Part shown: positions 8,543 through 15,938 of the stretch, in pieces
Layout of the letters: each line of letters begins with the position of its first letter
Position numbering within the stretch: the first letter of the stretch is position 1
NCBI GenBank assembly: GCA_017390225.1
Contig: JAFPCL010000007.1
Coordinates: 1-47,844 of the forward strand
Direction: 5' to 3'
Source of the DNA: Clostridia bacterium
GTDB lineage: Bacteria > Bacillota > Clostridia > CAKSNL01 > HGM11501
Length of the DNA: 47,844 bases
Made by a program: the position numbers and the translations under genes
The notes under the pieces: model-generated
The model's database searches: none
The model's input: only the letters and a program-made list of their open reading frames with translations
What the model was told of the DNA's origin: nothing

Positions 8543-9624
8543 TAAGCCTCTTCCTCCTTTGGATGCATGGCATCATACAAACATTCACCCCAAGCGCAGT
8601 GATAGGCGGAAGGCTCGTCTAAATGTCGGTTTTCCGCTTGAATAGCACCAAGACATGCCGTGCAATAAGCAGACTTTTTGCAAGCTCTGCAATCGGGCGG
8701 AGCGGTGATTTTGTTTGCGGCATTTTTGATTGCATCCCATGCGGCGGAAAATCCGCAAAGAAGCGGCTCCGCATAAGGGCGGTCGAATAAAAGACAGGGA
8801 CGCATACGTCCTTCCCATGTGATGACATAAGAAGTTTTGCCTGCCGTACAGGAAAATGCTTCGCCGGCACAGGCATCTTTATCTTCGGCAATATGCCGCA
8901 GTGTTTCGGGGGACAAGTCGCGGTTGACATGTGCTCGCAAGGCAAGAAGCTCTTTCGGCGCAAGGCGAACACTTGCAACGTCGCTTTTTGCACCGCGGAC
9001 AGCGGCAGACAAAACGGAACAGTAGACAAAGTCCGCACCTTTTTCCGTCGCCATGGCACACAGAGCATCAAAATCCGACACGTTGAGCTTTGAAATCGTC
9101 GTGCGAATCTGCACGGGAATCGATAAAGACAGGAAAAAATCAAGCCCTTGCATGGCTTTTTCATAAGCCTCTTTTTGTCCAGTGACCCGCTCATAGGTTT
9201 CGGGGGATGCGCCGTAAATACTGATGCCTACAGCAGACGGCGGAATACGGCGAAACAGTGCTTGAAGGGCGGGGGTGACCAAGGTGGCATTGGTATACAG
9301 CTTAATCAGAAAGCCCATTCTTGACAATCCTTCGTATATCTCGGGGAAATCGGGGCGGAGCATGGCTTCGCCGCCGGTAAGCAATAAAAACAGTGTGCCG
9401 CTTTTTTGTGCCGCTTCGCCCAACGCCAACCAATCATTACAGGACAAGGGGCGGGAAATGGCGGCGGCTTCTTCTTTGGACAGGCGCATATAGCACATTT
9501 TGCATCCGAGATTGCAAAATGGCGTCAGTTCAAACGTACCGAACAGAGGAACCCCCTGATCGAGTGCGGCGGCAGACAGCTTGTCTTTGAGCGCCGCCCA
9601 ATCATCATAAAATGCGGCTCTCAT
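8542..9624 (-). CDS. Radical SAM/SPASM-type protein
   Basis: A 360-residue radical SAM enzyme. The CxxxCxxC cluster motif is CNLGCKMC (Cys37, 41, 44), followed by a GGEAMLRPDF-type motif that binds SAM. The C-terminal ~110 residues carry a SPASM-like Cys set: CAGEAFSC, RMRPCLLF, then CRACKKSAYCTAC and a final CAWGEC. They could hold one or two auxiliary Fe-S clusters. Enzymes of this architecture modify peptides (PqqE, AlbA, sactionine and thioether synthases). The gene overlaps the upstream PqqD-like gene by four bases (ATGA) and the downstream HPr-kinase-like gene by one, so all are made together. A peptide substrate is inferred from the PqqD partner; none is visible in the operon. Confidence 0.9.
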   Translation of the reverse strand: MRAAFYDDWAALKDKLSAAALDQGVPLFGTFELTPFCNLGCKMCYMRLSKEEAAAISRPLSCNDWLALGEAAQKSGTLFLLLTGGEAMLRPDFPEIYEGLSRMGFLIKLYTNATLVTPALQALFRRIPPSAVGISIYGASPETYERVTGQKEAYEKAMQGLDFFLSLSIPVQIRTTISKLNVSDFDALCAMATEKGADFVYCSVLSAAVRGAKSDVASVRLAPKELLALRAHVNRDLSPETLRHIAEDKDACAGEAFSCTAGKTSYVITWEGRMRPCLLFDRPYAEPLLCGFSAAWDAIKNAANKITAPPDCRACKKSAYCTACLGAIQAENRHLDEPSAYHCAWGECLYDAMHPKEEEA

Positions 9625-9890
9625 GCATCCACCAAAAGGCCGCCTTCGCGCATAGCATTTAAAAATGCGGCAACGTCTTGTTCGGCAAGAGATTGTTCAA
9701 CATCATATTCTTCTAAAAGAGCGGCAACCAAGCTTTCCTGTGTTTGCTGTGTTGTCAATAGCTTCCATAGAAAAGCCCCTGTTTCATTCAGTGTAATCAT
9801 GCCGCTGAAGTTCTGAAGTTCTTCGCCGCAGGGAATGACCATATAAGAGCCTGCAATCTCTCGCAAAATATAATTATCTTTAATCTTCAT
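9621..9890 (-). CDS. PqqD-family peptide-binding protein (RiPP recognition element)
   Basis: An 89-residue stand-alone PqqD-like protein. Its pattern is ILREIAGSYMVIPCGEE, then ITLNETGAFLWKLL, a helical region with LLEEYDV, and a final segment AAFLNAMREGGLL. This is the winged-helix fold that binds leader peptides and presents them to radical SAM or other tailoring enzymes. I chose ATG 9890: a CGGAG site lies 7 bases upstream, and the start follows the SDR stop by two bases. A GTG two codons earlier is possible. It overlaps the radical SAM start by 4 bases. Its presence is the strongest hint that the neighbouring enzymes act on a peptide. Confidence 0.88.
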   Translation of the reverse strand: MKIKDNYILREIAGSYMVIPCGEELQNFSGMITLNETGAFLWKLLTTQQTQESLVAALLEEYDVEQSLAEQDVAAFLNAMREGGLLVDA

Positions 9891-9892
9891 GT

Positions 9893-10729
9893 TCACACTC
9901 CGGAATAAGCAGAGAATCCGCCGTCAACAGGAACAACAACGCCATTGACAAAGCCGGAAACCTCGTTGTCGGCAAGCCACAAAAGTGTGCCGTTTAATTC
10001 CTCGGGCGCACCGAACCGTCCCATGGGCGTCTGGGAAAGAATTTTTTCGGCACGGGCAGACCAAGAGCCGTCCTCTTGAAGAAGAAGACCGCGATTCTGA
10101 TTGGTCAGGAAAAAGCCGGGGGCAATGGCGTTTACACGGATGCCGACCTTGCAAAAATGAACGGCAAGCCATTGGGTCAGATTGGATACGGCGGCTTTGG
10201 CACCGCTGTAGGCAGGGATTCTCGTCAAGGGGGTGAAGGCGTTCATGGAAGACACGTTAATTACGGTAGCGCCTTCTTTATCGACCATGGAGGCGGCAAA
10301 GACCTGTGTGGTCAGAAGTGCACCTAAAAAGTTCAGATTAAAAACAAAAGAGATGCCGTCCTGATCCAGATCAAAGAAGGTTTTCACGCTTTCTTCCGCT
10401 TGCGTCAGATCTTCGGGATACAAATAGTCCTTGGTCGTGGTACCTTTGGGGTGATTGCCGCCGGCACCGTTGATGAGAATGTCGCAAGTGCCGAAGGCTT
10501 TTTCTACGGCTTCTTTGGCGTTTATCAGGCTGGCTTTATCCAGCACATTGACAGTGACGCCGATGGCATCGCCCCCTCGGGCGCGGATTTCTTCGGCGAC
10601 CGATTCTGCCGCCGCGGCGTTCAAGTCCAAAAGAGCAACGCGCACGCCTTTTTCTGCCAAGGCAAGGGCAAAGGCGCGGCAGAGAACACCACCACCACCG
10701 GTGATAACAGCTACTTTATTTTTCAACAT
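9893..10729 (-). CDS. SDR-family oxidoreductase (mannonate/fructuronate oxidoreductase-like)
   Basis: A 278-residue short-chain dehydrogenase. The Rossmann motif is ITGGGGVLCRAFA at the N-terminus, the NAG motif is INGAGGNHP, and the catalytic set is the Ser in NVSSMN with YSGAK. The overall pattern, including the insert after NHPKGTTTKDYL, resembles the SDR group annotated as D-mannonate or fructuronate oxidoreductases in hexuronate catabolism. No hexuronate genes are nearby. ATG 10729 sits behind AGGAGGAATGG. It is the second gene of the 11524-6978 operon, 12 bases after the HAD phosphatase and two bases before the PqqD-like start. It may supply metabolism unrelated to the radical SAM proteins or tailor the same product. 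Confidence 0.85.
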   Translation of the reverse strand: MLKNKVAVITGGGGVLCRAFALALAEKGVRVALLDLNAAAAESVAEEIRARGGDAIGVTVNVLDKASLINAKEAVEKAFGTCDILINGAGGNHPKGTTTKDYLYPEDLTQAEESVKTFFDLDQDGISFVFNLNFLGALLTTQVFAASMVDKEGATVINVSSMNAFTPLTRIPAYSGAKAAVSNLTQWLAVHFCKVGIRVNAIAPGFFLTNQNRGLLLQEDGSWSARAEKILSQTPMGRFGAPEELNGTLLWLADNEVSGFVNGVVVPVDGGFSAYSGV

Positions 10730-10741
10730 AATCCATTCCTC

Positions 10742-11524
10742 CTAACGAAAAATTTCGCCGACATTTTGCAAAATATATGTGGGCTTTATCGTGGACGCAC
10801 GGGCTTGCTCCAAGGTTGTTTCGCCGCTGAGAACCAACACCGTGTCCACACCGGCATTTTGTCCGGCGGCAATATCCGTGTAGATCCGATCGCCGATGAG
10901 AACGGCATCGGGCTTTTCCATTCCGGCTTTCTTGAGGGCGAGCTCTACCATTTCTTTTTGGGGCTTGCCGATAAACAAAGGCTCTCTGCCTGTGGCATTT
11001 TTCAGCATGATGCTGACACTGCCGCAGTCGGGCACATAGCCAAATTCCGTGGGGCAGACAAAGTCGGGGTTGGTGGCAATATAATCAACCCCTTGTCCCA
11101 GCAAAATACAGGCATCTACAAGCTTTTGGTACACAAGCTCCGTGTCGTAGCCCATAACAAGGCAGTCAATGCCGTCCTGCAATTGGGTGGTGATATTGAG
11201 TCCTGCATTTTTCAGCTCCTCGCACAAAGAAGCTGTGCCCAGAACATAAAGAAGCTTGTCTTTATAATGCTCTAAAAGATAAATGGCCGTTGCCTGCGAA
11301 GAGGTTAAAAAATCATCCTCCGTTGCGACAATGCCGAAGGAGGCAAGCTTTTCAACATAACGGGAAACACTTTTGGAGGAATTGTTCGTTAAGTACATGG
11401 CACGAGCACCGTGCGATTTTATCTGCTCCAAAAAGGGAAGCGTTTCGGGGAAAAGGTCATTTCCGAGATAAAGTGTGCCGTCCATATCCAGCAAGAATAG
11501 TTTTTTGTTTTCGAGTTGATGCAT
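10742..11524 (-). CDS. HAD-IIA (NagD-like) sugar or nucleotide phosphatase
   Basis: A 260-residue HAD phosphatase of subfamily IIA. Motif I is FLLDMDGTLYLG, motif II is TNNSSKS, and the end has GKPQKEM followed by VLIGDRIYTDIAAGQNAG. The family includes NagD, AraL and p-nitrophenyl phosphatases, which dephosphorylate small sugar phosphates or nucleotides. I chose ATG 11524, which has TAGGAGG 6 bases upstream and makes DMDGT fall near residue 12, as expected. A longer open frame upstream runs through the promoter and is rejected. It is the first gene of the radical SAM operon, transcribed from 11556-11584. Confidence 0.88.
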   Translation of the reverse strand: MHQLENKKLFLLDMDGTLYLGNDLFPETLPFLEQIKSHGARAMYLTNNSSKSVSRYVEKLASFGIVATEDDFLTSSQATAIYLLEHYKDKLLYVLGTASLCEELKNAGLNITTQLQDGIDCLVMGYDTELVYQKLVDACILLGQGVDYIATNPDFVCPTEFGYVPDCGSVSIMLKNATGREPLFIGKPQKEMVELALKKAGMEKPDAVLIGDRIYTDIAAGQNAGVDTVLVLSGETTLEQARASTIKPTYILQNVGEIFR

Positions 11525-11555
11525 ACGGAGCCTCCTAAAATAATTGATTGATTTA

Positions 11556-11584
11556 ATTATACTCTTAAAAAATAAATAAGTCAA
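11556..11584 (-). promoter_or_regulatory. Sigma-A promoter of the radical SAM operon
   Basis: On the minus strand TTGACT (11579-11584) and TATAAT (11556-11561) are separated by exactly 17 bases. It points at the HAD-IIA gene and lies back to back with the plus-strand promoter. Confidence 0.85.
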
Positions 11585-11602
11585 CCGCACACGAAAAAAA
11601 TC

Positions 11603-11632
11603 TTGACAAAACAGGGGAATTCGGCATATGAT
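11603..11632 (+). promoter_or_regulatory. Sigma-A promoter of the dipeptidase gene
   Basis: TTGACA (11603-11608) and TATGAT (11627-11632) are separated by 18 bases. Because the -10 box overlaps an in-frame ATG at 11628, translation must start later, at 11664. Confidence 0.8.
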
Positions 11633-11663
11633 TGATAGATACAGCAAGAGAAGGGGTGGCAAA

Positions 11664-12518
11664 ATGAAGATTACGGATGCACATTGCGATACGTTATCTG
11701 CTTGGGCAGAAGGCGAAGCGTCCTTCTTCAAGGAAGAGGAAACAAATCAAGATTATTTACAGGTGTTTGCGCTGTTCGGCGGCATTACGAAGACACCCAG
11801 AGGACGTGTGGAAAAGCAAATCGAAGTATACCACGCTCGAAAAAGTATATTGCCTTGTCAATCAATATTGGCAATGGAGGGGGCGCATGCACTGGAAGGT
11901 GATCCGCAACGATTGATAGGCTACCACGAAAAGGGTGTGCGTGTGTTCGGGCCGATGTGGAATGACGACAATGCGTTCGGTTGCGGATGCGACACGAGAA
12001 ACGATACGGGGCTGACGAAAAAAGGAGAAGAGCTTCTTGTTTTGGCGGAGCGGTTAGGCATGACGGTTGATCTTGCCCATGCCTCGGAAAAAACTTTTTT
12101 TGATGCACTTCGTATTTTGAAAACACCGCCGATTGTTTCCCATGCCTGCGCCAAAAAGCTTTGCAATCATCGCAGAAATTTAAGCGACGATCAGCTACGT
12201 GCACTGGCATCGGCAGGTGGTGTTCTGGGCATTTGCTTCTGGGATGAGATTGTGGCGGAGCATGCACAAATCCGAGATGTTATCTCGCAGATAGAGTATT
12301 GTGTTTCCGTCATGGGAGCGGACTTTGTGGGGTTTGGCTCGGATACGGACGGCGTGGACAACCCGATGGAGGACTTGCGTTCTCCCGGAGATATCCGCCG
12401 TTTGGCAGAAAACTTAAAAACCTATTTTTCCGTCGATATCGCCGAAAAAATTGCCGGCGGCAACTTTATGCGCCTGTTTTCGCAACATTTTGAACAGGAA
12501 AAAGAAGATTTTTCATGA
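11664..12518 (+). CDS. Membrane dipeptidase (renal dipeptidase) family enzyme
   Basis: A 284-residue zinc amidohydrolase-fold enzyme of the M19 family, hydrolysing dipeptides, often with a D-residue on the second position. Metal ligands appear as DAHCDT (His7, Asp9), the Glu of MEGAHAL, and His residues in DLAHAS and IVSHAC. FGSDTDGVD near the end is also typical. It has no signal peptide or anchor, so it is cytoplasmic like other bacterial members, and it is slightly short for the family. Start ATG 11664 is chosen because AAGGGGTGG precedes it and the earlier ATG 11628 lies inside the promoter. The substrate is inferred, perhaps peptidoglycan-derived or food dipeptides. Confidence 0.88.
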   Translation: MKITDAHCDTLSAWAEGEASFFKEEETNQDYLQVFALFGGITKTPRGRVEKQIEVYHARKSILPCQSILAMEGAHALEGDPQRLIGYHEKGVRVFGPMWNDDNAFGCGCDTRNDTGLTKKGEELLVLAERLGMTVDLAHASEKTFFDALRILKTPPIVSHACAKKLCNHRRNLSDDQLRALASAGGVLGICFWDEIVAEHAQIRDVISQIEYCVSVMGADFVGFGSDTDGVDNPMEDLRSPGDIRRLAENLKTYFSVDIAEKIAGGNFMRLFSQHFEQEKEDFS

Positions 12519-12553
12519 TTTTTTTGATAAAAAATAAAAATTCAAAAAAACCA

Positions 12554-12582
12554 TTGATTTTTTCAGAAAGGCTCATTATAAT
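12554..12582 (+). promoter_or_regulatory. Sigma-A promoter of cysE-cysS
   Basis: TTGATT (12554-12559) and a perfect TATAAT (12577-12582) lie 17 bases apart. The leader to the start codon is only ~35-40 bases, too short for the T-box that often controls cysES in Firmicutes. Confidence 0.8.
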
Positions 12583-12626
12583 ATAGTCGACATACGATGG
12601 GTAAAATATGAAAAGAGGTGTTTGCG

Positions 12627-13268
12627 TTGTTTGATAATATTCGTTATGATATAAAAAACATTATGCAAAAAGACCCCGCCGCACGCAGTGCGATTGAAGT
12701 ATTCTTTTTGTATCCATCGGTGCGCGCCCTTCGGGATTACCGCTTTGCGCATTGGCTGTATAAACATAAGTGCTTCTTTTTGGCACGCATGGTGTCGCAG
12801 AACAGCCGCCGTGCGACCAATATAGAGATTCATCCTGCCGCCACCATCGGCAAGGGGCTGTTTATCGACCACGGTGCAGGGGTAATCATCGGGGAAACAA
12901 CGATTATCGGCGATAACTGCACGCTTTATCAGGGCGTAACCCTCGGCGGTACGGGTAAAGATATTGGCAAGCGTCATCCCACTTTAGGCAATAATGTCAT
13001 GGTGGGTGCCGGTGCAAAAATCTTAGGGCCTTTCACCGTAGGGGATAATGCAAAAATCGCCGCCAATGCCGTGGTGCTGAGCGAAGTGCCGCCGGATGCC
13101 ACCTGTGTAGGCGTTCCCGGGCGTGTGGTACGGGTGAAAAATCAACGCGTCAATGATATTGATCAAATCCATATTCCCGACCCCGTGGCACAGCAGTTCG
13201 CCGCCATGCAAAAACAAATCGACAGCTTGATACAAGAGCTTGAAACCATGAAGAAAGGAGAATTCTGA
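12627..13268 (+). CDS. cysE: Serine O-acetyltransferase
   Basis: It acetylates L-serine with acetyl-CoA to O-acetylserine, the acceptor for sulfide in cysteine synthesis. The N-terminal helical part contains DPAARSAIEVFFLYPSVRALRDYR. It is followed by the left-handed beta-helix of hexapeptide repeats (IHPAATIGKGLFIDHGAGVIIGETTIIGDN), the catalytic region GKRHPTLGN, and a C-terminal tail that begins after GVPGRVVR. I prefer TTG 12627, six bases after the GAGGTG site, over the GTG 12618 that is part of that site. The stop overlaps the cysS start (TGATG), coupling cysteine supply to its tRNA synthetase. Confidence 0.94.
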   Translation: MFDNIRYDIKNIMQKDPAARSAIEVFFLYPSVRALRDYRFAHWLYKHKCFFLARMVSQNSRRATNIEIHPAATIGKGLFIDHGAGVIIGETTIIGDNCTLYQGVTLGGTGKDIGKRHPTLGNNVMVGAGAKILGPFTVGDNAKIAANAVVLSEVPPDATCVGVPGRVVRVKNQRVNDIDQIHIPDPVAQQFAAMQKQIDSLIQELETMKKGEF

Positions 13269-14641
13269 TGAAAATCTTTAATACATTAACAAGAAAAAAA
13301 GAAGAATTTGTGCCCATTGAGCCGGGTAAGGTCAAAATGTATTCCTGCGGACCGACGGTATACAATTATTTTCATATCGGCAATGCTCGTCCGTTCATTG
13401 TGTTTGATACATTACGCACCTATTTGGAATACTTAGGCTATGAAGTTACTTTTGTACAGAATTTCACCGACATCGATGACAAGATGATTAAAAAGGCAAA
13501 TGAAGAAGGCACCACGGTCAAGGAAGTGGCAGAACGCTATATTTCCGAGTATTTTGTGGATGCCAAAGGATTGGGCATCCGTCCTGCGACAGTCCATCCC
13601 AAGGCAACGGAAAATATTGATGCAATCATCGAAATCGTAGAAAAGCTGATTGCCACCGGTCATGCCTATGAATCGCAAGGCGATGTGTATTTTGCCACCA
13701 AGAGCTTTGAAGACTACGGAAAGCTTTCGCACCAGCCTTTGGAGGAGCTTGCCAGCGGCGCACGTGTGGCTGTGGGTGAAGTGAAAAGAGATCCGATGGA
13801 TTTCGCTCTCTGGAAAGCACAGAAGCCCGGCGAGCCTGCTTGGGAAAGCCCCTGGGGCATGGGTCGCCCCGGTTGGCATATCGAATGTTCAGCCATGGCA
13901 AATCGCTATTTGGGCAAGAGCATTGATATCCACAGTGGTGGGTTGGATTTGACCTTCCCGCACCATGAAAACGAAATCGCCCAAAGTGAATGTGCCAACG
14001 GTTGCACCTTTGCCAACTATTGGATGCACAATGGGTTTATCAATGTCGACAATCAGAAAATGTCGAAATCGCTGGGAAATTTCTTTACGGTTCGTGAAAT
14101 CGCAGAGCAGTTCCCCTATGAAGTGGTGCGCTTCTTTATGCTCAGCGCACACTACCGCAGCCCCATCAATTTCAGCCGTGACCTGATTGAATCGGCGCAA
14201 AATGCATTGGAGCGGTTGTACACCTGCCGCAACAATCTTCGCTTCCTGACAGACACACTTTCAGAAGGCGAAGGGGCAGATATGCAGGCAATGGAGAGCT
14301 ACCGCCAAAAATTCAAGGATGCAATGGATGACGATCTCAATACGGCAGATGCAATCTCTGTATTGTTTGAGCTTGTCCGTTTTGTCAACACCGAAGCCCC
14401 GAAAACAAAAAAAGAAGCCGCCGACTGGCTGGCACTTCTCACGGAGCTTTCGGATGTTCTGGGCATCTTAAAGCAAGAAGAGGCTTCTTTGGATGAAGAA
14501 GTGGAAGCTTTGATTGAAGAGCGCACACAGGCACGTAAAGAGAAAAACTGGAAACGTGCGGACGAAATCAGAGATCAGTTAAAGGCTATGGGCGTTGTCC
14601 TGGAAGATACGCCCCAAGGCGTAAAATGGCATCGAGAATAG
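13268..14641 (+). CDS. cysS: Cysteinyl-tRNA synthetase
   Basis: A class I synthetase charging tRNA-Cys. HIGN is at 36-39 within GPTVYNYFHIGNARPF, with the zinc-ligand Cys27 just before. The zinc region WHIECSAMA follows, then the HENE stretch (FPHHENEIAQSE), and KMSKS at ~264-268. The C-terminal DALR-like anticodon-binding helices are present and the 457-residue length is normal. The gene overlaps cysE by one base. A paralogue used in other pathways (MshC-like) is ruled out by the full-length C-terminus. Confidence 0.97.
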   Translation: MKIFNTLTRKKEEFVPIEPGKVKMYSCGPTVYNYFHIGNARPFIVFDTLRTYLEYLGYEVTFVQNFTDIDDKMIKKANEEGTTVKEVAERYISEYFVDAKGLGIRPATVHPKATENIDAIIEIVEKLIATGHAYESQGDVYFATKSFEDYGKLSHQPLEELASGARVAVGEVKRDPMDFALWKAQKPGEPAWESPWGMGRPGWHIECSAMANRYLGKSIDIHSGGLDLTFPHHENEIAQSECANGCTFANYWMHNGFINVDNQKMSKSLGNFFTVREIAEQFPYEVVRFFMLSAHYRSPINFSRDLIESAQNALERLYTCRNNLRFLTDTLSEGEGADMQAMESYRQKFKDAMDDDLNTADAISVLFELVRFVNTEAPKTKKEAADWLALLTELSDVLGILKQEEASLDEEVEALIEERTQARKEKNWKRADEIRDQLKAMGVVLEDTPQGVKWHRE

Positions 14642-14663
14642 GAAAAAGGAGACACATAGGACA

Positions 14664-15005
14664 ATGGATTACCAAGGGTTTAAATACAGAAATGATGAAT
14701 GTGAAGAATTGGCACGTCTTTTGCGCACCGAAGGATATGCACAGGCAGAGATGGATGACGAGGATGAAATGGACATCTTCCTTAGGGAATTGGAAATTCT
14801 CGGCGTATATCGCATAGAAGACGCAGACGAAGATATGGAAGCACTCGACAGCGATGAAGAGCCTCTGTTTTATACCAGATTGGTCTTTACCGACACGGCG
14901 GATGCCGGCATCAATGAACTGGACGAAGAAAAAATTTGGACGATTGATTTCTTCTATGCGCAAGGAGAATCGGAAATTTTTTACGGAGACGATGACTTTT
15001 TTTAA
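14664..15005 (+). CDS. Small acidic protein of unknown function
   Basis: A 113-residue very acidic protein with many Asp/Glu (runs such as DDEDEMD and EDADEDMEALDSDEE), no signal peptide and no membrane helix. I recognise no family. The C-terminal half has alternating hydrophobic and acidic residues (RLVFTDTADAGI, IWTIDFFYAQGESEIFYGDD) suggesting a small beta-rich fold. An AAAGGAG site precedes the ATG and the gene lies 22 bases after cysS, so it is probably co-transcribed with cysE-cysS. Its function is not inferred. Confidence 0.7.
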   Translation: MDYQGFKYRNDECEELARLLRTEGYAQAEMDDEDEMDIFLRELEILGVYRIEDADEDMEALDSDEEPLFYTRLVFTDTADAGINELDEEKIWTIDFFYAQGESEIFYGDDDFF

Positions 15006-15012
15006 AAAAGAC

Positions 15013-15042
15013 TTGTAAAGCAAATTGATTTTGTGTTATAAT
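15013..15042 (+). promoter_or_regulatory. Sigma-A promoter of the transketolase genes
   Basis: TTGTAA (15013-15018) is followed by a perfect TATAAT (15037-15042) after 18 bases. The transketolase start codon lies 40 bases downstream behind AGAAAGGAAG. Confidence 0.7.
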
Positions 15043-15082
15043 GAGAAAAGGAACATAAAAAGTTCAGAAAGGAAGTATTATT

Positions 15083-15913
15083 ATGGATAATGCAGGATTG
15101 GCACGTGTTGCCTACAAAATTCGGAAAAATGCAGTCACTGCTGTATACAGCGCTGCTTCCGGCCATCCCGGCGGATCTCTGTCTATCGCAGATATCATGT
15201 CGGTTCTTTACTTCGATGAAATGAACATCGATCCGAAAAACCCCAAGAACCCCGACCGTGACCGTTTTGTTCTTTCCAAGGGTCACTGCACCCCGGCACT
15301 GTACGGCACGCTGGCAGAACGCGGCTTCTTCCCCGTGGAAGATTTAAAGACCTTCCGTCAGATCGACAGCATTTTGCAGGGCCACCCGGATATGAAGCAC
15401 ATCCCCGGCGTTGATATGTCCACCGGCTCTTTGGGCCTGGGCATCTCTGCCGCTTGCGGTATGGCTCTTGCCGGCAAGATCGATAAGAAAGATTATCGCG
15501 TATATTCCGTTCTGGGCGACGGTGAAATCGAAGAAGGTCAGGTTTGGGAAGCTGCTATGTATGCCGCTCACTATAAACTGGACAACCTTTGCGCTTTCAT
15601 CGACTCCAACGGTCTGCAGATCGACGGTCCCACCAAGGATGTTATGAACTCCGATCCCATCGATGAAAAGTTCAAGGCTTTCGGCTGGAATGTTATTGTG
15701 ATTGATGCACACGACATTCAGGCAATCAAGGATGCTCTGGCAAAAGCAAAGACCGTTAAGGGTCAGCCCACGGCTATCGTTGCCAAGAGTGTTAAGGGTA
15801 AAGGCGTTTCCTTCATGGAAAACAACGTCAGCTGGCACGGAAGCGCACCCAATCAAGAGCAATACGAACAGGCAATCAGCGAGCTGGATGCAAAGCTTGC
15901 TGAACTGGCGTAA
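15083..15913 (+). CDS. Transketolase, N-terminal subunit
   Basis: The thiamine-diphosphate-binding half of a split transketolase, transferring two-carbon units in the non-oxidative pentose phosphate pathway. GHPGGSLS at ~27-34 and SKGHCTPALYGTLAERG match the family. The ThDP signature is GDGEIEEGQVWEAAMYA with the Asn in CAFIDSNGLQID. Its 276 residues are normal for the split form common in Clostridia, archaea and some Actinobacteria. The partner subunit starts 25 bases downstream and the two form the active heterotetramer. Confidence 0.95.
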   Translation: MDNAGLARVAYKIRKNAVTAVYSAASGHPGGSLSIADIMSVLYFDEMNIDPKNPKNPDRDRFVLSKGHCTPALYGTLAERGFFPVEDLKTFRQIDSILQGHPDMKHIPGVDMSTGSLGLGISAACGMALAGKIDKKDYRVYSVLGDGEIEEGQVWEAAMYAAHYKLDNLCAFIDSNGLQIDGPTKDVMNSDPIDEKFKAFGWNVIVIDAHDIQAIKDALAKAKTVKGQPTAIVAKSVKGKGVSFMENNVSWHGSAPNQEQYEQAISELDAKLAELA

Positions 15914-15938
15914 GCCTTAGAAAGAGAGGTTGTTGAAA

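Noticed and set aside
10400..11275. Long plus-strand open frame opposite the SDR and HAD-IIA genes
   Set aside because: It lies antisense to two clearly coding genes and has no ribosome binding site or family-like motifs.
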